Below, one piece after another: positions 17,453 to 26,548 of a DNA stretch of 64,000 nt; the stretch's first letter is position 1, and each line of letters starts with the position of its first letter. The stretch is from assembly GCA_938041035.1 (NCBI GenBank), contig CALHYX010000008.1:1-64000 (forward strand), given 5' to 3'. This DNA is from an uncultured Acidimicrobiales bacterium (GTDB lineage: Bacteria; Actinomycetota; Acidimicrobiia; Acidimicrobiales; SHLQ01). A model generated the notes under the pieces. That model was given only the letters and a program-made list of their open reading frames with translations. It was not told the origin of the DNA and did no database searches. The translations under genes and the position numbers were made by a program.

Positions 17453-18823
17453 TCACGCCTTGGCGGGCCGAGCCGTGCGCCCGCCGACCTCGAAGAAGAA
17501 CTGGCCGGCAGCCTGGGGGATCGCCATCCCCCAGGTGGGATAGGAGTGCACGGTCTGGCCGAGCCGGCCGGTGAACATCCGGGTGCGCATCGCCAGTGCG
17601 ATCTCGTTGATCATCTCCCCGGCGCGGGGGCCGACGATGGTGGCGCCGATCACTTCACCGCCAAAGGCACGGCGCGTGATGCGCTTGGGGCCCGCTATCA
17701 GCTTGATGAACCCCTCGGTGCGTTCCTCGGTTATCGCCCGGTCGAGCTCGTCGAACGGCAGGTACGCAACCCGACCGCCGGCCGACGCCGCCTCCGCTTC
17801 GGTCATGCCGATGTGCGCGACCTCGGGGTCGGTGAAGGTGGTCCAGGGGATCCAGGTCGACGAGAACTTTCCGCGGAGCCCCTTGCGGAACGCATTTCCC
17901 ACCGCGAGGCGGCCCATCTCGTCGGCCGCGTGGGTGAACGGGAGCTTTCCGGTGACATCGCCCACGGCGTAGATGTTGTCGATGTTGGTCCGCAGCCGAT
18001 CGTCGGTGGCGATGGTGCCCCGCTCGCCCATCGCGACGCCGGCGACGTCGAGCCCGAGTCCGTCGGTGTGCGCGGTCCGGCCCACGGCGACCAACAGGCG
18101 GGCGACGGCGACGGTCGCACCGTCGGCGGTGGTCAGTTCGCAACCACCGTTGTCGTTGGTAGCCCGCACCTCTTCGACCCGTTGACCAACCCGCACATCG
18201 ACGCCGGCGGCGGTGAGGGCGGCGGCGACCACCGCGGAGGCTTCGGGTTCTTCGCGAGCGAGCACCCGGTCGAGCGCTTCGAACAACACGACGTTGACGC
18301 CGAGCCGGGCGAACGCCTGAGCCATCTCGCACCCGATGGCCCCGCCACCGAGCACGCCGAGGCTCTCGGGCGCGTCGCTCTGGGTGAAGACGTCTTCGTT
18401 GGTCAGGTAGTCGACGTCGGACAAGCCGGGGATGGGCGGCACGAAGGCGCTGGCGCCGGTGGCGAGCACAATCTTGTCGGCCGTGAGCGTGTCGGCGCCC
18501 ACCACGATGCTGTTGGCCCCGGCGAGACGACCACGCCCGTCGTAGACATCGATGCCCTCGTGGCGCAGGGTCGCCATGTCCTCGTTGGCGGCAATCGTGG
18601 AGATCGAGGTGTTGATGTGGGCGATGGCGTCGGCGAACGAGGCACCCTGCCTGGCCTTGGCGATGAGCGCTTTGGATGGGACGCAACCGGTGAAGGTGCA
18701 GTCGCCGCCGGGTTCGCCGTCGGTGATGAGGGCGGCGGACTTGCCGGCCCAGCGGGCCGTTCGGACGGCGCTGAGGCCGCCGGCACCCCCGCCGATGGCG
18801 ACCAGGTCGTAGGAAGACGTCAT
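17453..18823 (-). CDS. Pyridine nucleotide-disulfide oxidoreductase (MerA/Lpd-like)
   Basis: The 456-residue flavoprotein has the FAD-binding GGGAGGLSA motif at the N terminus, the redox pair in GGDCTFTGCVPSKAL, an NAD(P)H-binding GGGAIGCEMAQ, the second FAD motif YAVGDVTG, and a dimerisation domain with HSYPTWG, where the His is the usual acid/base. The pattern is closest to mercuric reductase or lipoamide dehydrogenase-like enzymes of unassigned substrate; it lacks a C-terminal vicinal Cys pair and an N-terminal metal-binding domain, so true mercury reduction is unlikely. Cytoplasmic. Confidence 0.9.
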   Translation of the reverse strand: MTSSYDLVAIGGGAGGLSAVRTARWAGKSAALITDGEPGGDCTFTGCVPSKALIAKARQGASFADAIAHINTSISTIAANEDMATLRHEGIDVYDGRGRLAGANSIVVGADTLTADKIVLATGASAFVPPIPGLSDVDYLTNEDVFTQSDAPESLGVLGGGAIGCEMAQAFARLGVNVVLFEALDRVLAREEPEASAVVAAALTAAGVDVRVGQRVEEVRATNDNGGCELTTADGATVAVARLLVAVGRTAHTDGLGLDVAGVAMGERGTIATDDRLRTNIDNIYAVGDVTGKLPFTHAADEMGRLAVGNAFRKGLRGKFSSTWIPWTTFTDPEVAHIGMTEAEAASAGGRVAYLPFDELDRAITEERTEGFIKLIAGPKRITRRAFGGEVIGATIVGPRAGEMINEIALAMRTRMFTGRLGQTVHSYPTWGMAIPQAAGQFFFEVGGRTARPAKA

Positions 18824-19100
18824 GGCTCCGAAACCTACTTCCCCGCCAACGCATTCCCCGCGGACCGACGCCTACCGGGCCCTCGCTCGTCGGAGGGGGT
18901 CTGACCCCCACTTGCGTTCATTTGTGCACAACCGCGTCGGGCGGGGTCTGACCCCAGTGGCCCGGATGACCCCAGTGGCCCCCGGGGGGGTCTGACCCCA
19001 GCGGCCCGCGATGACGACCGCGGATCTCGGCCGGAAGTGCCGAGAATGAACCAGGCCCCAGACGCCGACCGCTGATCTCGGCCGGAAGTGCCGAGAAGTG
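18824..19100. repeat. Repeat-rich intergenic region with palindromes and hairpins
   Basis: This gene-free stretch holds three copies of the palindrome GGGGTCTGACCCC (18895-18909 with one extra base pair, 18943-18955 and 18987-18999) and two hairpins with stem TCTCGGC/GCCGAGA and loop CGGAAGT (19025-19045 and 19076-19096). The hairpins sit directly after the stop of the small membrane protein gene when read on the minus strand. They look like REP-type elements. Confidence 0.85.
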
Positions 19101-19292
19101 TCAGTGCGCCATGCGGGCCATGAACCAGCCGAGGTTCAGGATCGCCAGACCCCAGACGAACTGTTTGATCTCGATGGGCCGACGGCGGACCAGCCACACC
19201 GAGATCAACCAGATCGGGACCATCACGGCCCACTGCACCGCCACACCGGCGTCGGTGCGGGGCAGGAACACTTCGAGGAGGAAGTTCTTCAT
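19101..19292 (-). CDS. Small hypothetical membrane protein
   Basis: The 63-residue product has two hydrophobic stretches (VAVQWAVMVPIWLISVWLV and FVWGLAILNLGWFMA) separated by a charged RRRPIEIK loop, so two membrane helices are likely. I recognise no family. It lies 81 bases downstream of trpA on the same strand and could be the last gene of that transcript. The ribosome binding site is weak (CGAAGG), so it is a plausible but unproven gene. Confidence 0.5.
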   Translation of the reverse strand: MKNFLLEVFLPRTDAGVAVQWAVMVPIWLISVWLVRRRPIEIKQFVWGLAILNLGWFMARMAH

Positions 19293-19373
19293 CGGGCCTT
19301 CGGGGGTAGGCGGTCACGGTAGCAACACCGTGATTCCCGCCGGGATTCCCGTCGGCCGACCACCGAGGGAGGA

Positions 19374-20150
19374 TTAGGCGTCGAGGGCGGCGCGGAGTTC
19401 GCCGACGAAGGTGCCGACACCCTCGGGGCCCTGGCCTTCGAGCATGCGCCGCACGACCGCCGATCCGACGATCACGCCGTCGGCGACCTGGCTGACCTCG
19501 GCGGCCTGTTCGGGGTTGGAGACGCCGACGCCGACGAGCACGGGCATGTCGGTGATCGCCTTGAGCCGGGTGGCGATGGTGGTCGCGCTCGCCGCCAACT
19601 GATCCCGCTCGCCGGTCACACCCAGCAAACCCACGCCGTACACGAACCCCTCGGCTGCCTCGGCGATGCGGGGCAGGCGTTCGTCCGGCGCGGTGGGGGC
19701 GGCCAACAACACCGTCTCGACACCGGAGGCGGCGGCTGCGGTGCGCCACGGCCCGCTCTCCTCGAGCGGCATGTCGGGAAGAATGACCGCGGCGACGCCG
19801 GCGTCGGCGAGGGTCGCGGCAAAGCGTTCGAGCCCGGCGTGGGCCGCGATGTTGTAGTAGGTCATGACGACCAGCGGCACGCCGACATCGAGCGTGCGCA
19901 CCCGGTCGAGGATCGTCGTGGGCGTCGCCCCCTGGCGAAGCGCGGTTTCCGATGCCTCCTGGATGGTCGGACCATCCATCACGGGGTCGCTGAAGGGGAT
20001 GCCGACCTCGATCGCGTCGGCGCCCGCGGCCGCGGCCGCCTCGATGCACTCGGCCCAATCGTCGCCCAGGCCACCGGTTACGTACGGCACGAGCAGCTTG
20101 GCGCCGCCGTCGCGCCGAGCCCGAAGGGTGGATTCGAGCGTGCCGGTCAC
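19374..20150 (-). CDS. trpA: Tryptophan synthase alpha chain
   Basis: TrpA cleaves indole-3-glycerol phosphate to indole, which passes to TrpB. The 258-residue barrel has catalytic Glu in EVGIPFSDP and Asp in VMDGP, and the phosphate-binding loop [11 protein letters not shown] and GSAVV. GTG 20150 overlaps the trpB stop (GTGA); the longer open frame beyond it is read-through across trpB. It ends the recognisable trp genes of this cluster. Confidence 0.97.
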   Translation of the reverse strand: MTGTLESTLRARRDGGAKLLVPYVTGGLGDDWAECIEAAAAAGADAIEVGIPFSDPVMDGPTIQEASETALRQGATPTTILDRVRTLDVGVPLVVMTYYNIAAHAGLERFAATLADAGVAAVILPDMPLEESGPWRTAAAASGVETVLLAAPTAPDERLPRIAEAAEGFVYGVGLLGVTGERDQLAASATTIATRLKAITDMPVLVGVGVSNPEQAAEVSQVADGVIVGSAVVRRMLEGQGPEGVGTFVGELRAALDA

Positions 20151-21304
20151 GACAGCACTTCCATCATCTGGGTGGCGTCCTTGTCGCCGCGACCCGAGAG
20201 GTTCAACAGCACGGTCTTTCCGGCCAAGGCCGCGCGCTCGCGGCTGACCCACGCCAACGCGTGGGCCGGCTCCAGCGCGGGGATGATGCCCTCGGTGCGC
20301 GACAGCAACTGGAACGCCTCGATCACCTCGGCGTCGGTGACCGACTCGTACCGGGCTCGCCCTTCGGCTGCCAGGTAGGCGTGCTCGGGACCGATGCCCG
20401 GGTAATCCAAACCGGCCGAGATCGACTCGGCTTCTTTTACCTGTCCGTACTCGTCCTGCATGAGGTAGGAGTTTGAGCCGTGCACCACGCCGGGCACGCC
20501 GCGTCCGACCGCCGCGCCTCCCGCAGGTTCGACGCCAACCAGTTCGGCGGTCGAGTCCGCGAAGCCGGCAAAGATGCCGGCGGCGTTGGATCCACCGCCA
20601 ACGCAGGCGGTGACGACGTCGGGGACACCGCCGTCGAGCAACTCCGAGCACTGGCGGCGGGCTTCATCGCCGAGGACTCGGTGAAACTCGCGGACCATCC
20701 AGGGGTACGGATGCGGCCCCATGACCGAGCCGAGGCAGTAATGCGACTCCTCGACCGTGGCGACCCAGTCGCGCATCGCCTCGTTGATGGCGTCCTTGAG
20801 CGTCCGACTGCCGGACATCGCGGTTCGTACCTCGGCGCCGAGCAGCTTCATGCGAAACACGTTGAGGGCCTGACGCTCGATGTCGACTTCGCCCATGTAG
20901 ACGACGCAGTCCATGCCGAAATAGGCCGCGGCGGTCGCCGTCGCCACGCCGTGTTGGCCGGCCCCGGTCTCGGCCAACAGGCGGGTCTTGCCCATGCGCC
21001 GGGCGAGCAGGGCCTGACCGAGGACGTTGTTGATCTTGTGCGAGCCGGTGTGATTGAGATCCTCGCGCTTGAGCAGCAGGCGAAGGCCGAGCTCCTCGGA
21101 GATGCGCCGGCAATCGGTGAGCGGGCTCGGGCGACCGGCGTAGTGGGTCAACATATGGTCGAGTTCGGCCCGGAACTCCGGATCCGCCCATGCCCCTCGG
21201 AACGCCTTCTCGAGCTCCTGAACCGCCGGCATGAGCGTTTCGGGTACGAAGCGACCGCCGAATTCGCCGAAGCGACCGTCGGGGCCCGGGTCAGTCATCG
21301 CCAT
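20147..21304 (-). CDS. trpB: Tryptophan synthase beta chain
   Basis: TrpB joins indole and serine with pyridoxal phosphate. The 385-residue protein has [13 protein letters not shown] at the N terminus, the PLP lysine in [18 protein letters not shown], and the phosphate-binding [10 protein letters not shown]. It forms the alpha2-beta2 complex with TrpA, whose gene overlaps its stop. ATG 21304 is followed in frame by a second Met (MAMTD), which could also serve. An 81-base gap separates it from trpF. Confidence 0.97.
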   Translation of the reverse strand: MAMTDPGPDGRFGEFGGRFVPETLMPAVQELEKAFRGAWADPEFRAELDHMLTHYAGRPSPLTDCRRISEELGLRLLLKREDLNHTGSHKINNVLGQALLARRMGKTRLLAETGAGQHGVATATAAAYFGMDCVVYMGEVDIERQALNVFRMKLLGAEVRTAMSGSRTLKDAINEAMRDWVATVEESHYCLGSVMGPHPYPWMVREFHRVLGDEARRQCSELLDGGVPDVVTACVGGGSNAAGIFAGFADSTAELVGVEPAGGAAVGRGVPGVVHGSNSYLMQDEYGQVKEAESISAGLDYPGIGPEHAYLAAEGRARYESVTDAEVIEAFQLLSRTEGIIPALEPAHALAWVSRERAALAGKTVLLNLSGRGDKDATQMMEVLS

Positions 21305-21385
21305 CGGGCGAACCTCCGAGTTTTGGAAAGGGGGCGAGCGTTGCCGCGAACACGGCGGCAGAGAGCATCTGTTCTAGGGCGCGGA

Positions 21386-22039
21386 TCACTCGTCGCCCCA
21401 GTCGTACGGCTGATTCGCGTCAACCGGACCCGGTTCCACCGGCGCGGCCTTGGCGTTTTCGATGAATGCCTTCACGAGGCGCGGGTCCTTTACCCCCGGA
21501 CTCGACTCGACGCCGCTCGAAACGTCGACGCCCCAGGGCCGCACTCGGGCGATCGCTTCGGCGACGTTGCCGGGGTGCAGGCCCCCGGCGAGCATCATCG
21601 GCCGGTCGCGGCCGACGCCATCGGTGAGGCTCCAGTCAAAGGTCTGCCCCGAGCCCGGGGACACGTTGTCGATCAAGATGACATCGGCGGCGAATTCGTC
21701 GACCCGGGCGAGCACCGGGTCGGTCGCGGCGAACGCCTTGAGCACGTAGGGCACCGCCGCTCGTACCTCGTGGGTCTCGTCGGCCGTCTCGTTGCCGTGC
21801 AGTTGGGCGGCGTTGAGGCCGGTGGATCGAATCGTGTCGATGACCTGCGACGGGGCGTGATTGCGAAAGAGCCCGACCGACAGCACGCCGGCGGGCAACT
21901 TGTCGACGATCTGGCGCACCTGGCCGGGAGGCATCTGGCGGGGCGACGGGGCAAAGACGAACCCGAGGGCGTCGGCCCCCATCGCCACGGCGAGCAGCGC
22001 ATCCTCGACCGTTGTCAATCCACAGATCTTGACGAACAC
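21386..22039 (-). CDS. trpF: Phosphoribosylanthranilate isomerase
   Basis: The 217-residue barrel begins VKICGLTTVEDA, where the Cys is the catalytic base, has QLHGNE in the middle, the Asp in VILIDNVSPGSG, and the phosphate-binding LAGGLHPGNV and GVDVSSGVES. It isomerises PRA to CdRP, the step before TrpC. GTG 22039 is used. About 20 extra residues at the C terminus are proline-rich and not typical. It lies nine bases after trpC. Confidence 0.95.
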   Translation of the reverse strand: MFVKICGLTTVEDALLAVAMGADALGFVFAPSPRQMPPGQVRQIVDKLPAGVLSVGLFRNHAPSQVIDTIRSTGLNAAQLHGNETADETHEVRAAVPYVLKAFAATDPVLARVDEFAADVILIDNVSPGSGQTFDWSLTDGVGRDRPMMLAGGLHPGNVAEAIARVRPWGVDVSSGVESSPGVKDPRLVKAFIENAKAAPVEPGPVDANQPYDWGDE

Positions 22040-22048
22040 GGGCCGACG

Positions 22049-22873
22049 CTACCGCTCCGGGTCGGCGGGGACCGAATGATTTGGCGAGCCCGAACCGACC
22101 GAGCGCAACGCCCGAACCGCCCCCTCGCGATCGCCGGCGGTTACGACGGACTCCCCCACCAGCACGGCGTGGTATCCGGCGGCGGCCAGGGCGGCGGCGT
22201 CCTCGGGCCCGCGAACGCCGGATTCGGCCACCCGGATCACGCCTGCGGGCATCTGCGGCGCCATGCGCAACGCCCGGTCGGAGTCGACGTCGAACGTCAC
22301 CAGGTTGCGCTGGTTCACGCCGACGAGGTCGGCGTTTACGGCCATCGCCCGCTCGAGTTCGGCTTCGTCGTGGATCTCGACCAACGCATCGAGCCCGACC
22401 TGGGCGGCGAGTGCGCCGAAGTCACGCAGCTCCACATCGTCGAGCACCGCGGCGATCAGCAGGACGGCATCGGCGCCCATAAGCCGGGCGTCGATCACGT
22501 CGTGAGGCGCCACGGTGAAGTCCTTGCGCAGCACCGGTAGCCCACTCGCCGCCCGGGCCGCCCGAAGATCCTCGGCGGAACCACCGAAGTGGTCGACGTC
22601 GGTCAGGACGCTCAGGGCGGTGGCACCCCCGTCCCGGTAGGCGTTCGCCACCTCGGCCGGGTCCAGGTCGACCGCGAGGTCGGGTTTCGACGGCGACCGG
22701 CGCTTGACCTCGGCGATCACCGCGAGGCCGTCGACCTCCGCCAACGCCCGCCGGAACCCGCGCGTCGGGGCCAGGTCGGCGGTCGCCTCGATCAGGGCGT
22801 CAAGCGATCGCGTGTCGCGGGCTGCCGCCCGGCGATGGTCGGCGATGATGGCGTCGAGGTAGGTCTTCGGCAC
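22049..22873 (-). CDS. trpC: Indole-3-glycerol phosphate synthase
   Basis: The 274-residue barrel has YLDAIIADHR at the start, VIAEVKRRSPSK with its catalytic Lys, LRKDFTV with the second Lys, LIAAVLDD, VEIHDEAEL, GVNQRNL and ESGVRGPED, all hallmarks of TrpC. It closes the ring of CdRP to give indole-3-glycerol phosphate. GTG 22873 is the start. It is followed by trpF after nine bases and lies 79 bases after the J-domain gene. Confidence 0.96.
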   Translation of the reverse strand: MPKTYLDAIIADHRRAAARDTRSLDALIEATADLAPTRGFRRALAEVDGLAVIAEVKRRSPSKPDLAVDLDPAEVANAYRDGGATALSVLTDVDHFGGSAEDLRAARAASGLPVLRKDFTVAPHDVIDARLMGADAVLLIAAVLDDVELRDFGALAAQVGLDALVEIHDEAELERAMAVNADLVGVNQRNLVTFDVDSDRALRMAPQMPAGVIRVAESGVRGPEDAAALAAAGYHAVLVGESVVTAGDREGAVRALRSVGSGSPNHSVPADPER

Positions 22874-22952
22874 CGGTCCAGCGTAGGGCCGAGGACGCCC
22901 AGCTCCCTAGCCTGATGCAGCGCCTATCTTGATGTGTGCCCTATCGAGGTCG

Positions 22953-23486
22953 CTAGCCCCGGTCGGCCGAACGACTCTTCGACATGGCGACCACCGGCAA
23001 CAACAAGAACAAGCCGATCGCCGCCAGGAAGCACACGGCGGCGAGGAACAACAACGGCAACAGGCTCAAGATGGCGCCGACGACAAAGATGAACGCCGCC
23101 GCGCCGAACAGGGCCATGGGGGCCACCGCCAACCAGCCGGGCTGACTCTTGCCGGTCCCGGGGGCGGCGATGTCCTCCGCCGGCATGGGGTCGTCGTCGT
23201 CCTCGTCGTACGGGCTCCAAGCGGCATCGGCGGCCGGATCGACCTCCGGCTCGCGCAACAGGTCGAACCCCTGAGACTCGTCGTACGCGGCGCGGGTGTC
23301 CGGGTTGCGCAGGGTGTCCCACGCCTTGTTGATCGCCCGCATCCGCAGCTCCGCCTCCTGGCGCGTCGCTTCATCGGCGCCCGCATGCTGATCCGGGTGG
23401 AACTGGCGGGCGCGTTCGAGGTACGCCGCCCGAAGTTCGGGAGCGGAAGCGGAAGATTCAGCTTGGAGAAGTTGGTAGTAGTCCAC
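22953..23486 (-). CDS. J-domain protein with two C-terminal membrane helices
   Basis: The 177-residue protein begins with a J domain (residues 1-70) containing the HPD motif in FHPDQH and the AYDES end. An acidic linker follows, then two hydrophobic helices (LAVAPMALFGAAAFIFVVGA and LLPLLFLAAVCFLAAIGLFLLL). It should recruit DnaK to the membrane. It sits inside the trp gene cluster between ygfZ and trpC, with no known link to tryptophan. Substrates are unknown. Confidence 0.85.
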   Translation of the reverse strand: MDYYQLLQAESSASAPELRAAYLERARQFHPDQHAGADEATRQEAELRMRAINKAWDTLRNPDTRAAYDESQGFDLLREPEVDPAADAAWSPYDEDDDDPMPAEDIAAPGTGKSQPGWLAVAPMALFGAAAFIFVVGAILSLLPLLFLAAVCFLAAIGLFLLLPVVAMSKSRSADRG

Positions 23487-23556
23487 GGCGAAAGTCTTGA
23501 GCGTTCACCACGTCTATCGGCACGCTGCGCCCGAGTTTTACCCCATCTGGCGCCCG

Positions 23557-24444
23557 CTACGGCGCCTTTGGCAGCGCTTTCACCTCACCGGCGATGCTCG
23601 CGCCGGAGCCCGTGATCTCCACGACGGTGGCCGGCTCGACCGAGCGGTGGACGTAGGCGAGCGCGATTCCCGGCGACTGGCCCACGGCCGGCGCCACGCT
23701 CGTGAGCTCCCCGACCGACTTGCCGTCGAGCACCAGCCCGGCGCCCGGGGCGGGGGCGTCGTCGGCGGCGAAGGCGATGTGCCGTAGGTGCTTCGGGGTG
23801 TTGTTCCCGCGCGAGTCGATGCGGGCGACCAGCTCCTGGCCGGTGTAGCAGCCCTTGGTGAAGCTGACGGAGCGCTCGACGATCCCCGCGGCGGCCGGAA
23901 TCGTCGACTCGGTCAGCTCCGTGCCCATCTCGGGAATCCCGGCCTCGATGCGGGCCCGGTCGGCGACATCGGCTTCGACCTCGGTGAACCCGGCGGGGAT
24001 CACCAGCTCGTCGCGGGGACCGAGCAGGTCGACGCCGTGGTGGCCGGGCCACTGGACGGGTACCCGTACGACGGCGCCCACGACCGGATCCGCGCTGTCG
24101 ATACCGCTGCCGCGCAGTGCCAGACAACCCCAGTCGCGGCGGATGTTGATGTCGACCTTCACCCGCAGCTTGAACCGCTCGAGCCGGGCGATCAACGGCT
24201 CGGCCCATCCGGCGGCTACGTCGGCAATGAACAGCGGGCCGTCGGGGTCATCGCTGCGGTGGATGCGGAACCAGGCGTCGATCTTTCCCTGGGGTTGCAG
24301 GATCAGCGTGTCGGCCGAGGTCCCCGGAGCGAGCGCCTCGACGTCCTGGCTCAGCTGGCCCTGCAGATACGTGACGGCATCCTCACCGGTGATCGACAGA
24401 ACGTCGCGTGCTCGCCAGAAGGCGGTCGGGTTGGTCTCGGTCAT
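23557..24444 (-). CDS. ygfZ: Folate-binding YgfZ-family protein
   Basis: The 295-residue protein has the family signature KGCYTGQE, with the conserved Cys, and the GcvT-like N-terminal segment YLQGQLSQDV. YgfZ/IBA57 proteins bind folate and help maintain iron-sulfur enzymes. It overlaps the trpE stop by ATGA, so it is translationally coupled to trpE although it has no known role in tryptophan synthesis. ATG 24444 is chosen over the longer frame for that reason. Confidence 0.93.
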   Translation of the reverse strand: MTETNPTAFWRARDVLSITGEDAVTYLQGQLSQDVEALAPGTSADTLILQPQGKIDAWFRIHRSDDPDGPLFIADVAAGWAEPLIARLERFKLRVKVDINIRRDWGCLALRGSGIDSADPVVGAVVRVPVQWPGHHGVDLLGPRDELVIPAGFTEVEADVADRARIEAGIPEMGTELTESTIPAAAGIVERSVSFTKGCYTGQELVARIDSRGNNTPKHLRHIAFAADDAPAPGAGLVLDGKSVGELTSVAPAVGQSPGIALAYVHRSVEPATVVEITGSGASIAGEVKALPKAP

Positions 24445-26021
24445 CGGATCTCCTGTCGAGCCTTGGTCATTCGGCGGGCGCCGGCGACGGCCGCGAGCAG
24501 CGCCCGGGCCTTGCTTCGGCATTCTTCGTGTTCATCGATCGCCACGCTGTCGGCCACAATCCCCGCCCCCGCCTGCACCGACGCCCGACCGTCGTCGGTG
24601 ACCATCAGGGTGCGGATGGCGATCGCGGTGTCGATGTTGCCCGAGAAGTCGAGGTAGCCGACCACTCCCGCGTACGGGCCGCGTTTGGTCGGTTCCAGGG
24701 CATCGATGATCTCCATCGCCCGGACCTTCGGCGCCCCCGAGACCGTGCCGGCGGGCAGGGTCGCCCGGAGCACATCGATGGGCGTCTTGCCGGCGGCCAG
24801 TTCACCCGAAACCTGTGACGTCAGGTGCATCACGTGGCTGTAGCGCTCGAGGTTCATCATCTCGTCGACCTGTTCGGTGCCGAACTCGACGACCCGCCCC
24901 ACGTCGTTGCGGGCGAGGTCGACCAGCATGATGTGTTCGGCCACCTCCTTGGGGTGCTCCCGTAGCTCGGCGCCCAGGCGGCGGTCGTCCTCGTCGGTGG
25001 CGCCCCGGCGCCGGGTGCCGGCGATCGGACGGCTGATGACCCGGCCTTCGAGCAGCTGGACCATGGGTTCCGGGCTGGCCCCGACCAGGGTCAAGCCCGG
25101 TTGGCGAACGAAATACATGTACGGACTGGGGTTTATCTGGCGCAGCACGCGGTAAAAGTCGAACGGCTCGGCCTCCAGATCAAAGTCGAACCGCTGGGCG
25201 AGCACGACCTGAAAAATGTCGCCCGCCAGGATGTGTTCCTTGGCGACCTCGACGGCGCGGCAGTACAGGTCGCGTCCCATGGTCGAGGTCACCTCGGGCA
25301 GCGGATCATCGGGGGCCGGTGGGGCCACCAGCGGTTCGTCGATCGGTCGGGCACCGTCGGCCGCGATGGTGTCGAGCCGCCCGAGCGCCGCGTCGTACAG
25401 TGCGTCGATGTCGTCGTCGGAGGCATCCTCGGGGACGACCACGTTGGCGAGGAGGGTCACCCGTTGGCGCCAGTGGTCGATCGCGGCCAGCTCGCCGATA
25501 ACGCTCAGGACGGCGTCCGGCAACGCCTTGTCGTCGGTCGGCGGGTCGGGAAGCCGCTCGACCTCGCGGATCACGTCGTAGCCGAGGTACCCGACCAGGC
25601 CGCCGTGCAACGGCGGTAGATCGGCCAGCACGGGCGACTTCAAGGCCGAAAGGATGACTTCCAGTGCCGCCAGAACACCCTCGTCGGTCGGGATATCGAG
25701 GCCGACATCACCGTCGAGCTCCAGCGTGCCGGCGACCGAGCGCAACGTGGCGATTGGCCGGCGGCCGACGAAGGACCACCGGCTCCACCGGTCGCCGTTC
25801 TCGACCGACTCGAGCAGGAAACCGGGTTCGTCGCCCGGGACCAACCGGGCAAAGATCGCGACCGGCGTGGTGAGGTCGGCCAGCAGTTCGCGCCACACCG
25901 GCACGACGCGATGGTCGCGGCACAGCTTGGCGAAGTCGGAGCGGGACGGACTCGCCTCGCCGGAAATCACGGATCGGGACACCGGGTCGTACATCTCCGA
26001 AGTGTACGTTCGCTGGCCCAT
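24441..26021 (-). CDS. trpE: Anthranilate synthase component I
   Basis: TrpE converts chorismate with ammonia or glutamine to anthranilate. The 526-residue protein has the N-terminal tryptophan-binding LLESVENGDRWSRWSF, then the chorismate-binding domain: QVVLAQRF, SPSPYMYF-like NPSPYMYFV, GASPEPMV, PIAGTRRRG, ELREHPKEVAEHIMLVDLARND, GTVSGAPKVRAMEI and AGAGIVADS. The LLES motif suggests feedback inhibition by tryptophan. No trpG or trpD is seen here. ATG 26021 is the first Met; Met 10 is possible. No leader peptide or attenuator fits in the 35 bases upstream. Confidence 0.97.
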   Translation of the reverse strand: MGQRTYTSEMYDPVSRSVISGEASPSRSDFAKLCRDHRVVPVWRELLADLTTPVAIFARLVPGDEPGFLLESVENGDRWSRWSFVGRRPIATLRSVAGTLELDGDVGLDIPTDEGVLAALEVILSALKSPVLADLPPLHGGLVGYLGYDVIREVERLPDPPTDDKALPDAVLSVIGELAAIDHWRQRVTLLANVVVPEDASDDDIDALYDAALGRLDTIAADGARPIDEPLVAPPAPDDPLPEVTSTMGRDLYCRAVEVAKEHILAGDIFQVVLAQRFDFDLEAEPFDFYRVLRQINPSPYMYFVRQPGLTLVGASPEPMVQLLEGRVISRPIAGTRRRGATDEDDRRLGAELREHPKEVAEHIMLVDLARNDVGRVVEFGTEQVDEMMNLERYSHVMHLTSQVSGELAAGKTPIDVLRATLPAGTVSGAPKVRAMEIIDALEPTKRGPYAGVVGYLDFSGNIDTAIAIRTLMVTDDGRASVQAGAGIVADSVAIDEHEECRSKARALLAAVAGARRMTKARQEIR

Positions 26022-26056
26022 CGCGCCGATCCGTTATCGCAAACCGCTGTCGGGCA

Positions 26057-26428
26057 CTAGAGGTAGAGCCCGGTGCTGCCCTCTTCGAGCCGGGGCGCGG
26101 CTACCGCATGAATGTCGCGCTCGCGCAAGATGATGTAGTCCTGCCCGCGCACCTCGACCTCGTAGCGGTCCTCGGGGTTGAACAGCACCTGGTCGCCGGC
26201 CTCCATGCTGCGCACGTTCGGGCCGGCCGCCACGACCTCGGCCCAGGCCAGGCGCTTGCCCACCTGGGCGGTCGCCGGGATCAAGATGCCGCCCGAGGAG
26301 CGGCGGTCACCCTCCCCCACATCGATGTGCACGAGGATGCGGTCGTTGAGCATCTTGATCGGCAAACCATCGTCGTCGGGACCGGGGTTGGTTCGCGTAG
26401 CCTTGCCATTCGCTGTCACGGTGCTCAC
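26057..26428 (-). CDS. GroES-like co-chaperonin with HbYX-type C terminus
   Basis: The 123-residue protein has a disordered N terminus of about 25 residues and a Cpn10 fold: MLNDRILVHID, a mobile-loop-like SSGGILIPATA, AWAEVVAAGP, AGDQVLFNPED, EVEVRGQDYIILRERDIHAV. A C-terminal tail ends in T-G-L-Y-L. This fits hydrophobic-Tyr-X, the HbYX motif that proteasome activators use to dock on 20S rings. No groEL is adjacent. GTG 26428 is the likely start; GTG 26416 is possible. It lies 35 bases before trpE on the same strand and may open the trp transcript. Confidence 0.85.
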   Translation of the reverse strand: MSTVTANGKATRTNPGPDDDGLPIKMLNDRILVHIDVGEGDRRSSGGILIPATAQVGKRLAWAEVVAAGPNVRSMEAGDQVLFNPEDRYEVEVRGQDYIILRERDIHAVAAPRLEEGSTGLYL

Positions 26429-26548
26429 CGTATCGCCCGCCGGGGGGATAGCCGCCGTCGAACACTGCCTACGGAACCCCGCCGACCACGGGTCAGGGAT
26501 TGGGCGAAGTCCGTACTTCGGCGCAACCGAGCGGGTAGTTTCGTGAGC

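Noticed and set aside
18824..19100. Read-through protein in the repeat-rich gap
   Set aside because: Frames through the palindromes give repetitive Arg/Pro peptides only and are explained by repeats.
20480..22540. 686-codon open frame opposite trpB, trpF and trpC
   Set aside because: It spans three confirmed genes and their gaps and shows no recognisable motif.
26022..26056. Attenuator or leader peptide before trpE
   Set aside because: Only 35 bases separate it from the GroES-like gene and they contain no Trp-codon run or paired hairpins.
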